Below, piece after piece: positions 57,619-64,000 of a stretch of 64,000 bases of DNA. The position numbers and the translations under genes are program-made. The stretch comes from Acidimangrovimonas pyrenivorans (lineage in GTDB: Bacteria; Pseudomonadota; Alphaproteobacteria; Rhodobacterales; Rhodobacteraceae). Location of the stretch: contig NZ_JBHRSK010000016.1 of the NCBI RefSeq assembly GCF_042643245.1, forward strand, positions 1-64,000, written 5' to 3'. Every line of letters begins with the position of its first letter. Position 1 is the first letter of the stretch. The notes below the pieces were generated by a model that did not search any database, had not been told where the DNA came from, and saw nothing but the letters and a program-made list of their open reading frames with translations.

Positions 57619-59052
57619 TCACTCGGCCGCCACCGCGCTCGGCTGGGCCAGGTAGTCGAGGATCGCCTCCGCCGCCTCGCGCCCGTCGCGGATCGCCCAG
57701 ACCACGAGGCTGGCGCCGCGGACGATGTCGCCGGCAGCGAAGACGCCGGGGATGCTGGTGGCTTGGCTGCGGAAATCGGCCTTCACCGTGCCCCAGCGGG
57801 TCACTTCCAGGTCCGGCGCTTCCCAGCCTTCGGGCAGGTCTTCCGGCTCGAAGCCCAGCGCCATGACGACGAGGTCGGCCTCTTCGACGTAATCCGCGCC
57901 CTCGATCACCTCAGGGCTCTGGCGGCCCGAGGCATCCGGCGCGCCCAGCCGCATCTTCTGCACCATCACGCCCTCGACCGGGTTGCCGGTGAAGCCCTTC
58001 GGCGCGCTCAGCCAGACGAATTCGACACCTTCCTCCTCGGCATTCGCCACCTCGCGCTGCGAGCCGGGCATGTTGGCCCGGTCGCGGCGATAGAGACATT
58101 TGACGCTGGTCGCGCCCTGGCGGATCGCGGTGCGAACGCAGTCCATCGCCGTGTCGCCGCCGCCGATGACGACGACGCGCTTGCCGGCGGCGTTCAGCTC
58201 GCCCGACTCGAAAGCCTCGACCTCGTCGCCGAAGCTCTGCCGGTTCGAGGTGGTGAGGTAGTCGAGCGCCTTGACGATGCCCGGCACGCCGACGCCCGGC
58301 ATCCGCAGCTCGCGCGCCTTGTAGACGCCGGTGGCGATCAGGATCGCGTCATGCTTGCCGCGAATCGCGTCGAAGCTGATGTCGGTGCCGACATCGCAGT
58401 TGAGCACGAATTGCACCCCGGCCTCTTCCAGCTGGTCGATGCGCTGCATGACGACATCCTTCTCCAGCTTGAAGCCGGGAATGCCGTAGGTCAGCAGCCC
58501 GCCGGCGCGGTCGTGGCGGTCATAGACGGTCACCTGCACGCCCTGGCGGCGCAACATGTCGGCGGCGGCAAGCCCGCCCGGCCCGGCGCCGATGATGGCG
58601 ACGCTCTCGGAGCGGTCGGCGGCCGGCTTGATCGGCTGGACCCAGCCCTGCTCCCAGGCGGTGTCGGTCAGGTATTTCTCGACCGAGCCGATAGTGACGG
58701 TGCCGTGGCCCGACTGCTCGATGACGCAATTGCCTTCGCAGAGGCGGTCCTGCGGGCAGATCCGGCCGCAGATCTCGGGGAAGGTGTTGGTCGCCTGGCT
58801 CAGCTCATAGGCTTCCTGCAGCCGGCCCTCGGCGGTCAGGCGCAGCCAGTCGGGGATGTTGTTGTGCAGCGGGCAATGCGATTGGCAGAAAGGCACGCCG
58901 CATTGGCTGCAGCGGCTGGCCTGCTCGGTCGCCTTGGCGTCGGCGAATTCACGATAGATCTCGTGGAAATCCTGCGCGCGCAGATCGGCCGGGCGTTTCT
59001 CCGGCATCTCCCTCGCCACGGTGACGAACTGGAGCATACGTTGCGTGGCCAT
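57619..59052 (-). CDS. gltD: Glutamate synthase (NADPH) small subunit
   Basis: Beta subunit of GOGAT, 477 aa, passing electrons from NADPH to the large subunit. Two 4Fe-4S clusters are bound by cysteines in ASRCSQCGVPFCQSHCPLHN and CGRICPQDRLCEGNCV; the FAD-binding GAGPGGLAAADMLRRQG and NADPH-binding GGGDTAMDCVRTAI motifs are clear. GGGAGG precedes the ATG at 59052. It is the first gene of gltD-hypothetical-gltB; its upstream region has an unusual AT-rich inverted repeat. Confidence 0.98.
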   Translation of the reverse strand: MATQRMLQFVTVAREMPEKRPADLRAQDFHEIYREFADAKATEQASRCSQCGVPFCQSHCPLHNNIPDWLRLTAEGRLQEAYELSQATNTFPEICGRICPQDRLCEGNCVIEQSGHGTVTIGSVEKYLTDTAWEQGWVQPIKPAADRSESVAIIGAGPGGLAAADMLRRQGVQVTVYDRHDRAGGLLTYGIPGFKLEKDVVMQRIDQLEEAGVQFVLNCDVGTDISFDAIRGKHDAILIATGVYKARELRMPGVGVPGIVKALDYLTTSNRQSFGDEVEAFESGELNAAGKRVVVIGGGDTAMDCVRTAIRQGATSVKCLYRRDRANMPGSQREVANAEEEGVEFVWLSAPKGFTGNPVEGVMVQKMRLGAPDASGRQSPEVIEGADYVEEADLVVMALGFEPEDLPEGWEAPDLEVTRWGTVKADFRSQATSIPGVFAAGDIVRGASLVVWAIRDGREAAEAILDYLAQPSAVAAE

Positions 59053-59091
59053 GGCGGCGCCTCCCTGGGAACTGGGTTTCGGGTGCGCCTT

Positions 59092-59205
59092 AGTATAGCG
59101 GGGGGAAATTAAATAAAAGTCAGTACTATTGACCTAATTTATGCTTTTCGCCGACCACGAGCCTAAATCCTTGCGACATTTTGCCAAAATTAGGTCAGTA
59201 TATTT
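59092..59205 (-). promoter_or_regulatory. gltD promoter/operator region with long-spaced inverted repeat
   Basis: On the minus strand a TATACT (59092-59097) is a good -10 candidate 40 bases before gltD. Upstream, AT-rich DNA holds perfect 11-bp inverted arms TGACCTAATTT (59130-59140) and AAATTAGGTCA (59187-59197), plus GTCAGTA at 59119-59125 and 59194-59200. The proximal repeat would lie near -50 to the -35. Two regulator sites about 57 bases apart are inferred; the regulator is unknown. Confidence 0.5.
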
Positions 59206-59275
59206 TCCCTATCTACTTTCAACCCCTTCATACGCGCGCCCGGACGCCCCGCTTCAGGGCTGATTCGCCCCGACC

Positions 59276-60070
59276 TCAGCCGACGATTCCCGCTGCCGAC
59301 AGCACCAGCAACAGCCCGCCAAAGACGATCCGGTAGATCGCGAAGGAGGTGAAGCGGTGGGTCTGGATGAACCCCAGCAGCCATTTCACCGCGATGAAGG
59401 CGGTGACGGTCGAGACCACGAAGGCGATGCCCAGCGAGGTCCAGTTCTCGTGCCCGCCGCCGTGCATCGCCTGCTTGAGCAATTCGTAGCCGCTGGCGGC
59501 ATACATCGTCGGGATGCCGACGAGGAAGGCGAACTCGGTCGCCGCGGCCCGGTTCGAGGTGCCCAGGATCATGGCGATGAAGATCGTCGAGGCCGAGCGC
59601 GAGGTGCCGGGGAAGATCCCGGCGACGATCTGCGCCAACCCGACCGCGATGGCGACCTTGAGGGTGATGACGCTCGAATCCTTCAGCCTGGCGGCGTAGC
59701 TTTCGGCCGCGATCATCCAGAAGCCGCCGATCACCAGCGCCCAGGCGACCGGCTGGATCGTCGTCGGCAACTCGAAGCCCAGCTTCTTGACGATCAGCCC
59801 CAGCACCGCGGTGATGCCGAAGGCAACGGTCAGCTTGACCAGGTAGTCGCGGTTCTCGGGCTGGCGCCAGTTGGCCAGCAATTCGACGATCCGGCGCCAG
59901 TAGATCAGCGTCACCGCCAGGATCGCCCCGGCCTGGATCACGATATTGTAGGTTTCCGACCGGGCGCCCAGCCAATGTTCGGCCAGCAGCAGGTGCCCGG
60001 TGCTGGAAATCGGCAGAAACTCGGTGATCCCCTCGATCACACCGAGCCATACGTCATGCAGATAGGTCAA
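59276..60070 (-). CDS. uppP: Undecaprenyl-diphosphatase (UppP/BacA)
   Basis: Membrane phosphatase recycling undecaprenyl pyrophosphate for cell-wall synthesis, 264 aa. The signature EGITEFLPISSTGHLLLAEH is at about residues 14-33 and the second conserved region FPGTSRSASTIFIAMILGTS near 155-174; about seven membrane helices. The start is a TTG at 60070 (first residues MTYLHDVWLGVIEG), as no ATG fits the family start. It is 48 bases downstream of the NDUFA9-like gene on the same strand. Confidence 0.95.
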   Translation of the reverse strand: MTYLHDVWLGVIEGITEFLPISSTGHLLLAEHWLGARSETYNIVIQAGAILAVTLIYWRRIVELLANWRQPENRDYLVKLTVAFGITAVLGLIVKKLGFELPTTIQPVAWALVIGGFWMIAAESYAARLKDSSVITLKVAIAVGLAQIVAGIFPGTSRSASTIFIAMILGTSNRAAATEFAFLVGIPTMYAASGYELLKQAMHGGGHENWTSLGIAFVVSTVTAFIAVKWLLGFIQTHRFTSFAIYRIVFGGLLLVLSAAGIVG

Positions 60071-60118
60071 GCGACACCGCCCCCTCAGTTCATCTACCGA
60101 GGCGTCGTGCCCCTTGAT

Positions 60119-61105
60119 TTATGCCTTGCGCAGGTTGCGCGCCGATTCCTTGATCGCGTCGTATTGCCCGGAGGGGCGGAACCGCCACAGGTATTCCGGC
60201 ACGACCGCCTCGAACGGTGTCGCCTCAATACCCAGATCGGCAAGGGTTTTCACGCCCTCTCCGACCACGTTATCGTGAGCCAGGTTGCGCACCTGGTCAC
60301 GGGTCAGCACCCGGTTGGTCACCAGCCCGCCGGTCAGCGTCTGCAGCAGGTCGAAGGCGCCGCCGATCACCGAGCCCAGCCAGAACGGCAGGTTCACCAC
60401 GATGCGGCGGCGGCGGATCATCTTGAGCATACCGGTGACCATCTCGCGCAGGGTCAGCGCCTCGGGCCCGCCCAGCTCGTAGATACCCGGCGCGGCGGCA
60501 CCGGTCGCGCCGGCGACGGCGGCGCGGGCGACATCGTCGACATAGACCGGCTGGAATTTCGTGTTGCCGCCGACCAGCGTCAGGAACGGCCCCAGGCGCG
60601 ACAGGCTGGCGAAACGGTTGAAGAACTGGTCTTCCGGCCCGAACAGCGCCGACGGCCGCAGGATCACGGCATTCGGGAAGGCGGCCAGCACGGCCTCCTC
60701 GCCCCTGGCCTTGGTCCGGGCATAGGCACTGTTGGATTTCGCGTCGGCGCCGATCGCCGAGACATGCACCAGCTGGCCGACGCCTTCCTCGGCGGCGAGG
60801 CGGGCGACGCGGCCGGCGCCTTCGGCCTGGACGGCGTCGAAGCTGTTGCGGCCGCTTTCGACCAGGATGCCGACGCAGTTCACCACCGCATCCGCCCCGG
60901 CCATTGCCGCGCGCACCGATTCGTCGTCGCGGATGTTGCACAGCACCGGCTCGACCTGGCCGACCGCGCCATAGGGCTTGACGAAAAGCGCCTCGTTGGG
61001 GCGGCGCACGGCGACGCGCACGCGCCAGCCTTCCTTCGCCATCCGCCGCGCGATGTAACGCCCGACGAAACCGGACCCGCCGTAGATCGTGACCAGCTTG
61101 GACAT
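60119..61105 (-). CDS. Complex I NDUFA9-family protein (atypical SDR)
   Basis: 328-aa NAD(P)-binding Rossmann protein of the group related to mitochondrial NDUFA9. The N-terminal dinucleotide motif is VTIYGGSGFVGRYIARRM; NCVGIL and LVHVSAIGADAKSNSAYART follow, with the Ser and Tyr but not a classical YxxxK arrangement typical of atypical SDRs. The C-terminus includes GGPEALTLREMVTGML. Homologues are often called complex I NDUFA9 subunit family or NAD-dependent epimerase; participation in complex I assembly is inferred from the family only. Confidence 0.9.
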   Translation of the reverse strand: MSKLVTIYGGSGFVGRYIARRMAKEGWRVRVAVRRPNEALFVKPYGAVGQVEPVLCNIRDDESVRAAMAGADAVVNCVGILVESGRNSFDAVQAEGAGRVARLAAEEGVGQLVHVSAIGADAKSNSAYARTKARGEEAVLAAFPNAVILRPSALFGPEDQFFNRFASLSRLGPFLTLVGGNTKFQPVYVDDVARAAVAGATGAAAPGIYELGGPEALTLREMVTGMLKMIRRRRIVVNLPFWLGSVIGGAFDLLQTLTGGLVTNRVLTRDQVRNLAHDNVVGEGVKTLADLGIEATPFEAVVPEYLWRFRPSGQYDAIKESARNLRKA

Positions 61106-61213
61106 TTAGGAGCCTCCGAACCTCTGGTGCCTGCACGCAAATGCCGGGCCCAGCCCGGCCTGCCGCTTGCGTCTCAATAGCTTCGCGCGTCCGCGGGAAC
61201 AAGCGCCAATGCG

Positions 61214-61246
61214 GTGACAGGAAATTGCCGCACGAATTTCTGTCAC
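61214..61246. promoter_or_regulatory. Inverted repeat upstream of tRNA-Leu
   Basis: Arms GTGACAGGAAATT (61214-61226) and AATTTCTGTCAC (61235-61246) match except for one unpaired base, with an eight-base centre. It ends six bases before the tRNA-Leu promoter -35 and about 110 bases before the divergent NDUFA9-like start. It may be a protein-binding site for either gene. Confidence 0.45.
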
Positions 61247-61252
61247 ACCCCG

Positions 61253-61279
61253 TTGACACTCCGCGCGCGCCTATATAAA
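61253..61279 (+). promoter_or_regulatory. tRNA-Leu promoter
   Basis: A perfect TTGACA at 61253-61258 is followed by a GC-only spacer and TATAAA at 61274-61279 (spacer 15; the run CTATATAAAT allows alternative registers). It lies 18 bases before the mature tRNA 5' end, as expected for a housekeeping-sigma promoter of a tRNA gene. Confidence 0.75.
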
Positions 61280-61297
61280 TCGCCCTTCACGACACCG

Positions 61298-61382
61298 GCC
61301 CAGGTGGCGGAATTGGTAGACGCGCAGGTTTCAGGTACCTGTACCGCAAGGTGTGGAGGTTCGAGTCCTCTCCTGGGCACCA
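61298..61382 (+). tRNA. tRNA-Leu, anticodon CAG
   Basis: 85-nt class II tRNA. The acceptor stem is GCCCAGG paired with CCTGGGC, discriminator A, with encoded CCA (61380-61382). The anticodon arm CAGGT-TTCAGGT-ACCTG gives anticodon CAG. A long variable arm (about GTACCGCAAGGTGT) and the T arm GGAGG-TTCGAGT-CCTCT identify tRNA-Leu. Confidence 0.97.
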
Positions 61383-61414
61383 AGCTCCCTCCACGAGAGA
61401 GACGGAGATTGGAC

Positions 61415-62026
61415 GTGGCGATTACCCTGTACCAGAACGATCTTCCCGACGGGCTCAACCTCGGCCCCGTCGTGGCGATCGACACCGAAACCATGGGGCT
61501 GATGCCGCATCGCGACCGGCTCTGCCTGGTGCAGCTGTCGGCGGGCGACGGCAACGCCCATCTGGTGCAGATCACCCAGGGCCAGACCAGCGCGCCGAAT
61601 CTCGAACGGCTGCTGGCCGACCCGAAGGTCCTCAAGCTGTTCCACTTCGCCCGCTTCGACATCGCGGCGCTGCAAAAGACCTTCGGCGTGGTCACTGCGC
61701 CGGTCTACTGCACCAAGATCGCCTCGAAACTGATCCGCACCTTCACCGACCGGCACGGGCTGAAATACCTGCTGCAGGAACTGCTCGGCGTCGACATCTC
61801 GAAGCAGCAGCAAAGCTCGGACTGGGGCGCGCCGGAACTGACCGCGGCGCAGGAGGAATACGCCGCCTCGGACGTGCTTTACCTGCACAAGCTGAAAGTC
61901 GTCCTCGACGAGCGGCTGGCGCGCGAAGGCCGGACCGAGCTTGCCCAGTCCTGTTTCGACTACCTGCCGACCCGCGCCGCCTTCGACCTGATGGTCGGCG
62001 GCGATTACGACATCTTCGCGCACTGA
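61415..62026 (+). CDS. RNase D-like 3'-5' exonuclease
   Basis: 203-aa DEDDy exonuclease, single catalytic domain without HRDC domains, so shorter than E. coli Rnd (375 aa). Acidic residues are visible: Asp 23 and Glu 25 in VAIDTETMGL, Asp 82 in FHFARFDIAALQ, and Tyr 149/Asp 153 in EYAASDVLYLHKL. It starts with GTG at 61415, with GGAG at 61404-61407, only 32 bases after the tRNA-Leu 3' end, which suits a role in tRNA or RNA 3' maturation. Co-transcription with the tRNA is plausible. Confidence 0.9.
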   Translation: MAITLYQNDLPDGLNLGPVVAIDTETMGLMPHRDRLCLVQLSAGDGNAHLVQITQGQTSAPNLERLLADPKVLKLFHFARFDIAALQKTFGVVTAPVYCTKIASKLIRTFTDRHGLKYLLQELLGVDISKQQQSSDWGAPELTAAQEEYAASDVLYLHKLKVVLDERLAREGRTELAQSCFDYLPTRAAFDLMVGGDYDIFAH

Positions 62027-62036
62027 GCCCGGCGCG

Positions 62037-63005
62037 ATGACCGGCTCGGACAAATTCCTCGCCACCGCCCGCCGGGTGATCCGCGCCGAGGCCGAGGCGC
62101 TGGAGCTGCTGGCCGAGGAGCTGGATGGCGGCTTTGCCGGCGCGATCGAGCTGATCCTGAAGGCGCCGGGGCGGGTGATCGTCTCAGGCATGGGCAAGTC
62201 GGGCCATGTCGGCCGCAAGATCGCCGCGACGCTGGCCTCGACCGGCACGCCGGCGCATTTCGTCCACCCGGCCGAGGCCAGCCATGGCGACCTGGGCATG
62301 GTGACCGAGGGCGATGTGGCGCTGGTGCTGTCGAACTCGGGCGAGACGGCGGAGCTGGCCGACATCATCGCCCATACCCGCCGCTTCGGCATCCCGCTGA
62401 TCGGGGTCGCCAGCCGTCCCGAGTCGACCCTGCTGCGCCAGTCCGACGTCGCCATCACCCTGCCCGCCGCGCCCGAGGCCTGCGGCTCGGGCATCGTGCC
62501 GACCACCTCGACGACGATGACGCTGGCCCTGGGCGACGCGCTGGCGATCGCGCTGATGGAGCACCGCGCGTTCACGCCCGAGCATTTCCGCCAGTTCCAC
62601 CCCGGCGGCAAGCTGGGCGCCAGGCTGGCCAAGGTCGGCGACCTGATGCACCCGCTGGCCGAGCTGCCGCTGGTGGCCGCGGGCACGCCGATGAGCGACG
62701 CCCTGCTGGTGATGAGCCAGAAAGGCTTCGGCGTGGTTGGCGTGACCGAGGGCGATACCTATCTGAAAGGCATCGTAACCGACGGCGACCTGCGCCGTCA
62801 CATGGATGGCCTGCTCGGGCTGACCGCGGATCAGGTGATGACGCCCGACCCGCGCACCATCGGCCCCGAGGCGCTGGCCGAACAGGCGGTGGCCGTGATG
62901 AATACCCGCAAGATCACCTGTCTTTTCGTCGTCGACCCGGCCGAAAGCCGCCGGGTCGTCGGCCTGCTGCATATCCATGATTGCCTGAGGGCCGGGGTGG
63001 TCTAG
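62037..63005 (+). CDS. kdsD: D-arabinose 5-phosphate isomerase (KpsF/GutQ family)
   Basis: Interconverts ribulose and arabinose 5-phosphates, first step of KDO synthesis for lipopolysaccharide, 322 aa. An SIS domain (VSGMGKSGHVGRKIAATLAS, FVHPAEASHGDLGMV) is followed by two CBS domains (MHPLAELPLVAAGTPMSDAL and VMTPDPRTIGPEALAEQAVA). The stop TAG shares its last base with the GTG of lptC. Linkage with lptC and lptA supports the LPS role. Confidence 0.95.
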   Translation: MTGSDKFLATARRVIRAEAEALELLAEELDGGFAGAIELILKAPGRVIVSGMGKSGHVGRKIAATLASTGTPAHFVHPAEASHGDLGMVTEGDVALVLSNSGETAELADIIAHTRRFGIPLIGVASRPESTLLRQSDVAITLPAAPEACGSGIVPTTSTTMTLALGDALAIALMEHRAFTPEHFRQFHPGGKLGARLAKVGDLMHPLAELPLVAAGTPMSDALLVMSQKGFGVVGVTEGDTYLKGIVTDGDLRRHMDGLLGLTADQVMTPDPRTIGPEALAEQAVAVMNTRKITCLFVVDPAESRRVVGLLHIHDCLRAGVV

Positions 63006-63616
63006 TGGCCCGCTTCGACAACGCCCATTCCCGGCTGGTGGCCTGGCTGAAGATCCTGCTGCCGCTGGCGGCGCTGGCGATCCTGTCGACGCTGTTCCTG
63101 TTCTCGCGCACCATCGACCCCAGTCGCGCCATTCCCTTCGCCCGCGTCGACGTCAAGGAACTGGCGCGCGAACCGCGGATCACCGGGCCCAACTATGCCG
63201 GCGTCACCAGCGACGGCACCGCCGTCACCCTGAGCGCCCGGACCGCGAAACCCGACGCCGACAACGGCGCCAGCGCCACCGGCCTCCACGCCCGGCTGGA
63301 CACGCCCGACGGCGCCCGCACCGACATCACCGCCGGAGACGGCGCCGTCGACCCGACGGCGGGAAAGATGGTGCTGGAAGGCGGCGTCAAGGTGATCAGC
63401 TCGACCGGCTACACGATCGACGCCGCCAAGCTGACCGGGGCGCTGGGAAAAACCGACGTGCAAAGCGACGGCCCGGTCCGGGCCAGCGGGCCGCTGGGCA
63501 CGCTGGATGCCGGCGCGATGCACCTGCGTCAGGAGCCCGGCACCACGGCGGAACCGGGCGGCTATGTTCTGGTTTTCAAAGATGGGGTGAAGCTGGTATA
63601 TCAGCCGCGGGATTAA
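63005..63616 (+). CDS. lptC: LPS export protein LptC
   Basis: Inner-membrane anchored component of the Lpt bridge that carries LPS to the outer membrane, 203 aa. One N-terminal membrane helix (WLKILLPLAALAILSTLFLF) precedes a beta-jellyroll periplasmic domain with ITGPNYAGVTSDGTAVTLSA, and GKMVLEGGVKVISSTGYTID. The GTG start at 63005 overlaps the kdsD stop by one base, so the proteins are coupled. The family is sequence-divergent; identification uses topology, this middle pattern and position between kdsD and lptA. Confidence 0.9.
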   Translation: MARFDNAHSRLVAWLKILLPLAALAILSTLFLFSRTIDPSRAIPFARVDVKELAREPRITGPNYAGVTSDGTAVTLSARTAKPDADNGASATGLHARLDTPDGARTDITAGDGAVDPTAGKMVLEGGVKVISSTGYTIDAAKLTGALGKTDVQSDGPVRASGPLGTLDAGAMHLRQEPGTTAEPGGYVLVFKDGVKLVYQPRD

Positions 63617-63626
63617 GGGTATGATT

Positions 63627-64000
63627 ATGACAAATTCCATCCGTCCGCGCGCGCTGGCGCTAGCTCTGGGGCTGATCGCCGCGCTGGCCGGCGGGCTGGC
63701 CGGGACCGAGGCCCCGGCCCAGGGGGCGCAGATCGCCTTTTCCGGGCTGAAGCAGGATACCAGCCTGCCGGTCGAGGTCACCGCCGACCAGCTCCAGATC
63801 CGCCAGGCCGACGGTCAGGCCACCTTTTCCGGCCATGTCGTCGTCGGTCAGGGCCAGATGCGGATGACCGCTTCCAAGGTGCTGGTCGAATACGCCGCCA
63901 AGGGCAGCGACGCGACCGGCAAGATCTCGCGCCTGCACGCCACCGGTGGCGTCACCCTGGTGACCGGTGCCGCCGAAGCCGCCGAATCGCGCGAGGCGGT
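63627..64000 (+). CDS. lptA: LPS transport periplasmic protein LptA (5' part)
   Basis: Truncated by the window edge; 124 codons are visible. A signal peptide (ALALALGLIAALAGGLAG) is followed by the OstA/LptA jellyroll: LPVEVTADQLQIRQADGQAT, FSGHVVVGQGQMRMTASKVL and RLHATGGVTLVTG. It would bridge LPS from LptC toward LptD. ATG 63627 is used because AAGGG lies seven bases upstream; an ATG at 63621 is in frame. lptB would be expected next. Confidence 0.92.
   Translation, partial: MTNSIRPRALALALGLIAALAGGLAGTEAPAQGAQIAFSGLKQDTSLPVEVTADQLQIRQADGQATFSGHVVVGQGQMRMTASKVLVEYAAKGSDATGKISRLHATGGVTLVTGAAEAAESREA

Overview
The window looks like chromosomal DNA of a GC-rich alphaproteobacterium, most likely of the Rhodobacteraceae (Rhodobacterales). 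The grounds are gene content and order: rpoZ-rel-DUF2062-pdxJ-(lysE)-acpS-lepB-rnc-era-DUF1491, gltD and gltB split by a small secreted protein, glnK-amtB, a complex I NDUFA9-type protein, kdsD-lptC-lptA, and an intergenic terminator-like repeat whose style I associate with this group. The assignment rests on recognising families by eye, not on a database search.

Layout. 1-5.6 kb: end of an unidentified gene, an M29 aminopeptidase, clpS, an RsmC-like rRNA methyltransferase, a degenerate short-chain dehydrogenase, a small proline-rich lipoprotein and hemF. 5.6-12.9 kb: a C45 acyltransferase, then a TetR-controlled operon (tetR, two adaptors, one RND pump) with two operator copies, and tRNA-Pro(CGG). 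13-20 kb: an EamA transporter, a Na/Pi cotransporter-like protein and a second RND pump operon (adaptor plus pump) with its own palindromic operator candidate. 20-27 kb: HupE/UreJ, TrhO, a two-gene unit with a ribbon-helix-helix-like protein, pncA-pncB for NAD salvage, and glnK-amtB for ammonium. 27-39 kb: a class A PBP, mlaA-mlaC, a type I secretion ABC/HlyD pair, RidA, GDPD, a FemAB-like protein, proline iminopeptidase and ubiG. 39.6-42.4 kb: the wreck of a two-partner secretion locus (TpsA start joined to TpsB end) followed by an IalB-family gene. 42.4-51.3 kb: a long minus-strand housekeeping block (era, rnc, lepB, acpS, pdxJ, rel, rpoZ, folK). 51.4-59.3 kb: a NYN-domain protein and the glutamate synthase cluster. 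59.3-64 kb: uppP, NDUFA9-like, tRNA-Leu(CAG), an RNase D-type exonuclease, kdsD, lptC and the start of lptA.

How the genes work together. Nitrogen assimilation is represented by amtB, glnK and gltBD. The envelope is represented by uppP, PBP1, mlaA/mlaC, kdsD, lptC and lptA. The era/rnc/lepB block and rel/rpoZ are core growth genes. Two RND pumps without an outer-membrane partner in the window suggest a shared TolC elsewhere. The most unusual items are the collapsed TpsA/TpsB locus, several clean palindromic operator candidates (RND operons, the ribbon-helix-helix pair, gltD, tRNA-Leu), an SDR lacking its catalytic lysine, and at least three copies of an oriented 3'-end repeat. I saw no insertion sequence, prophage, CRISPR array or clearly new multi-gene system.
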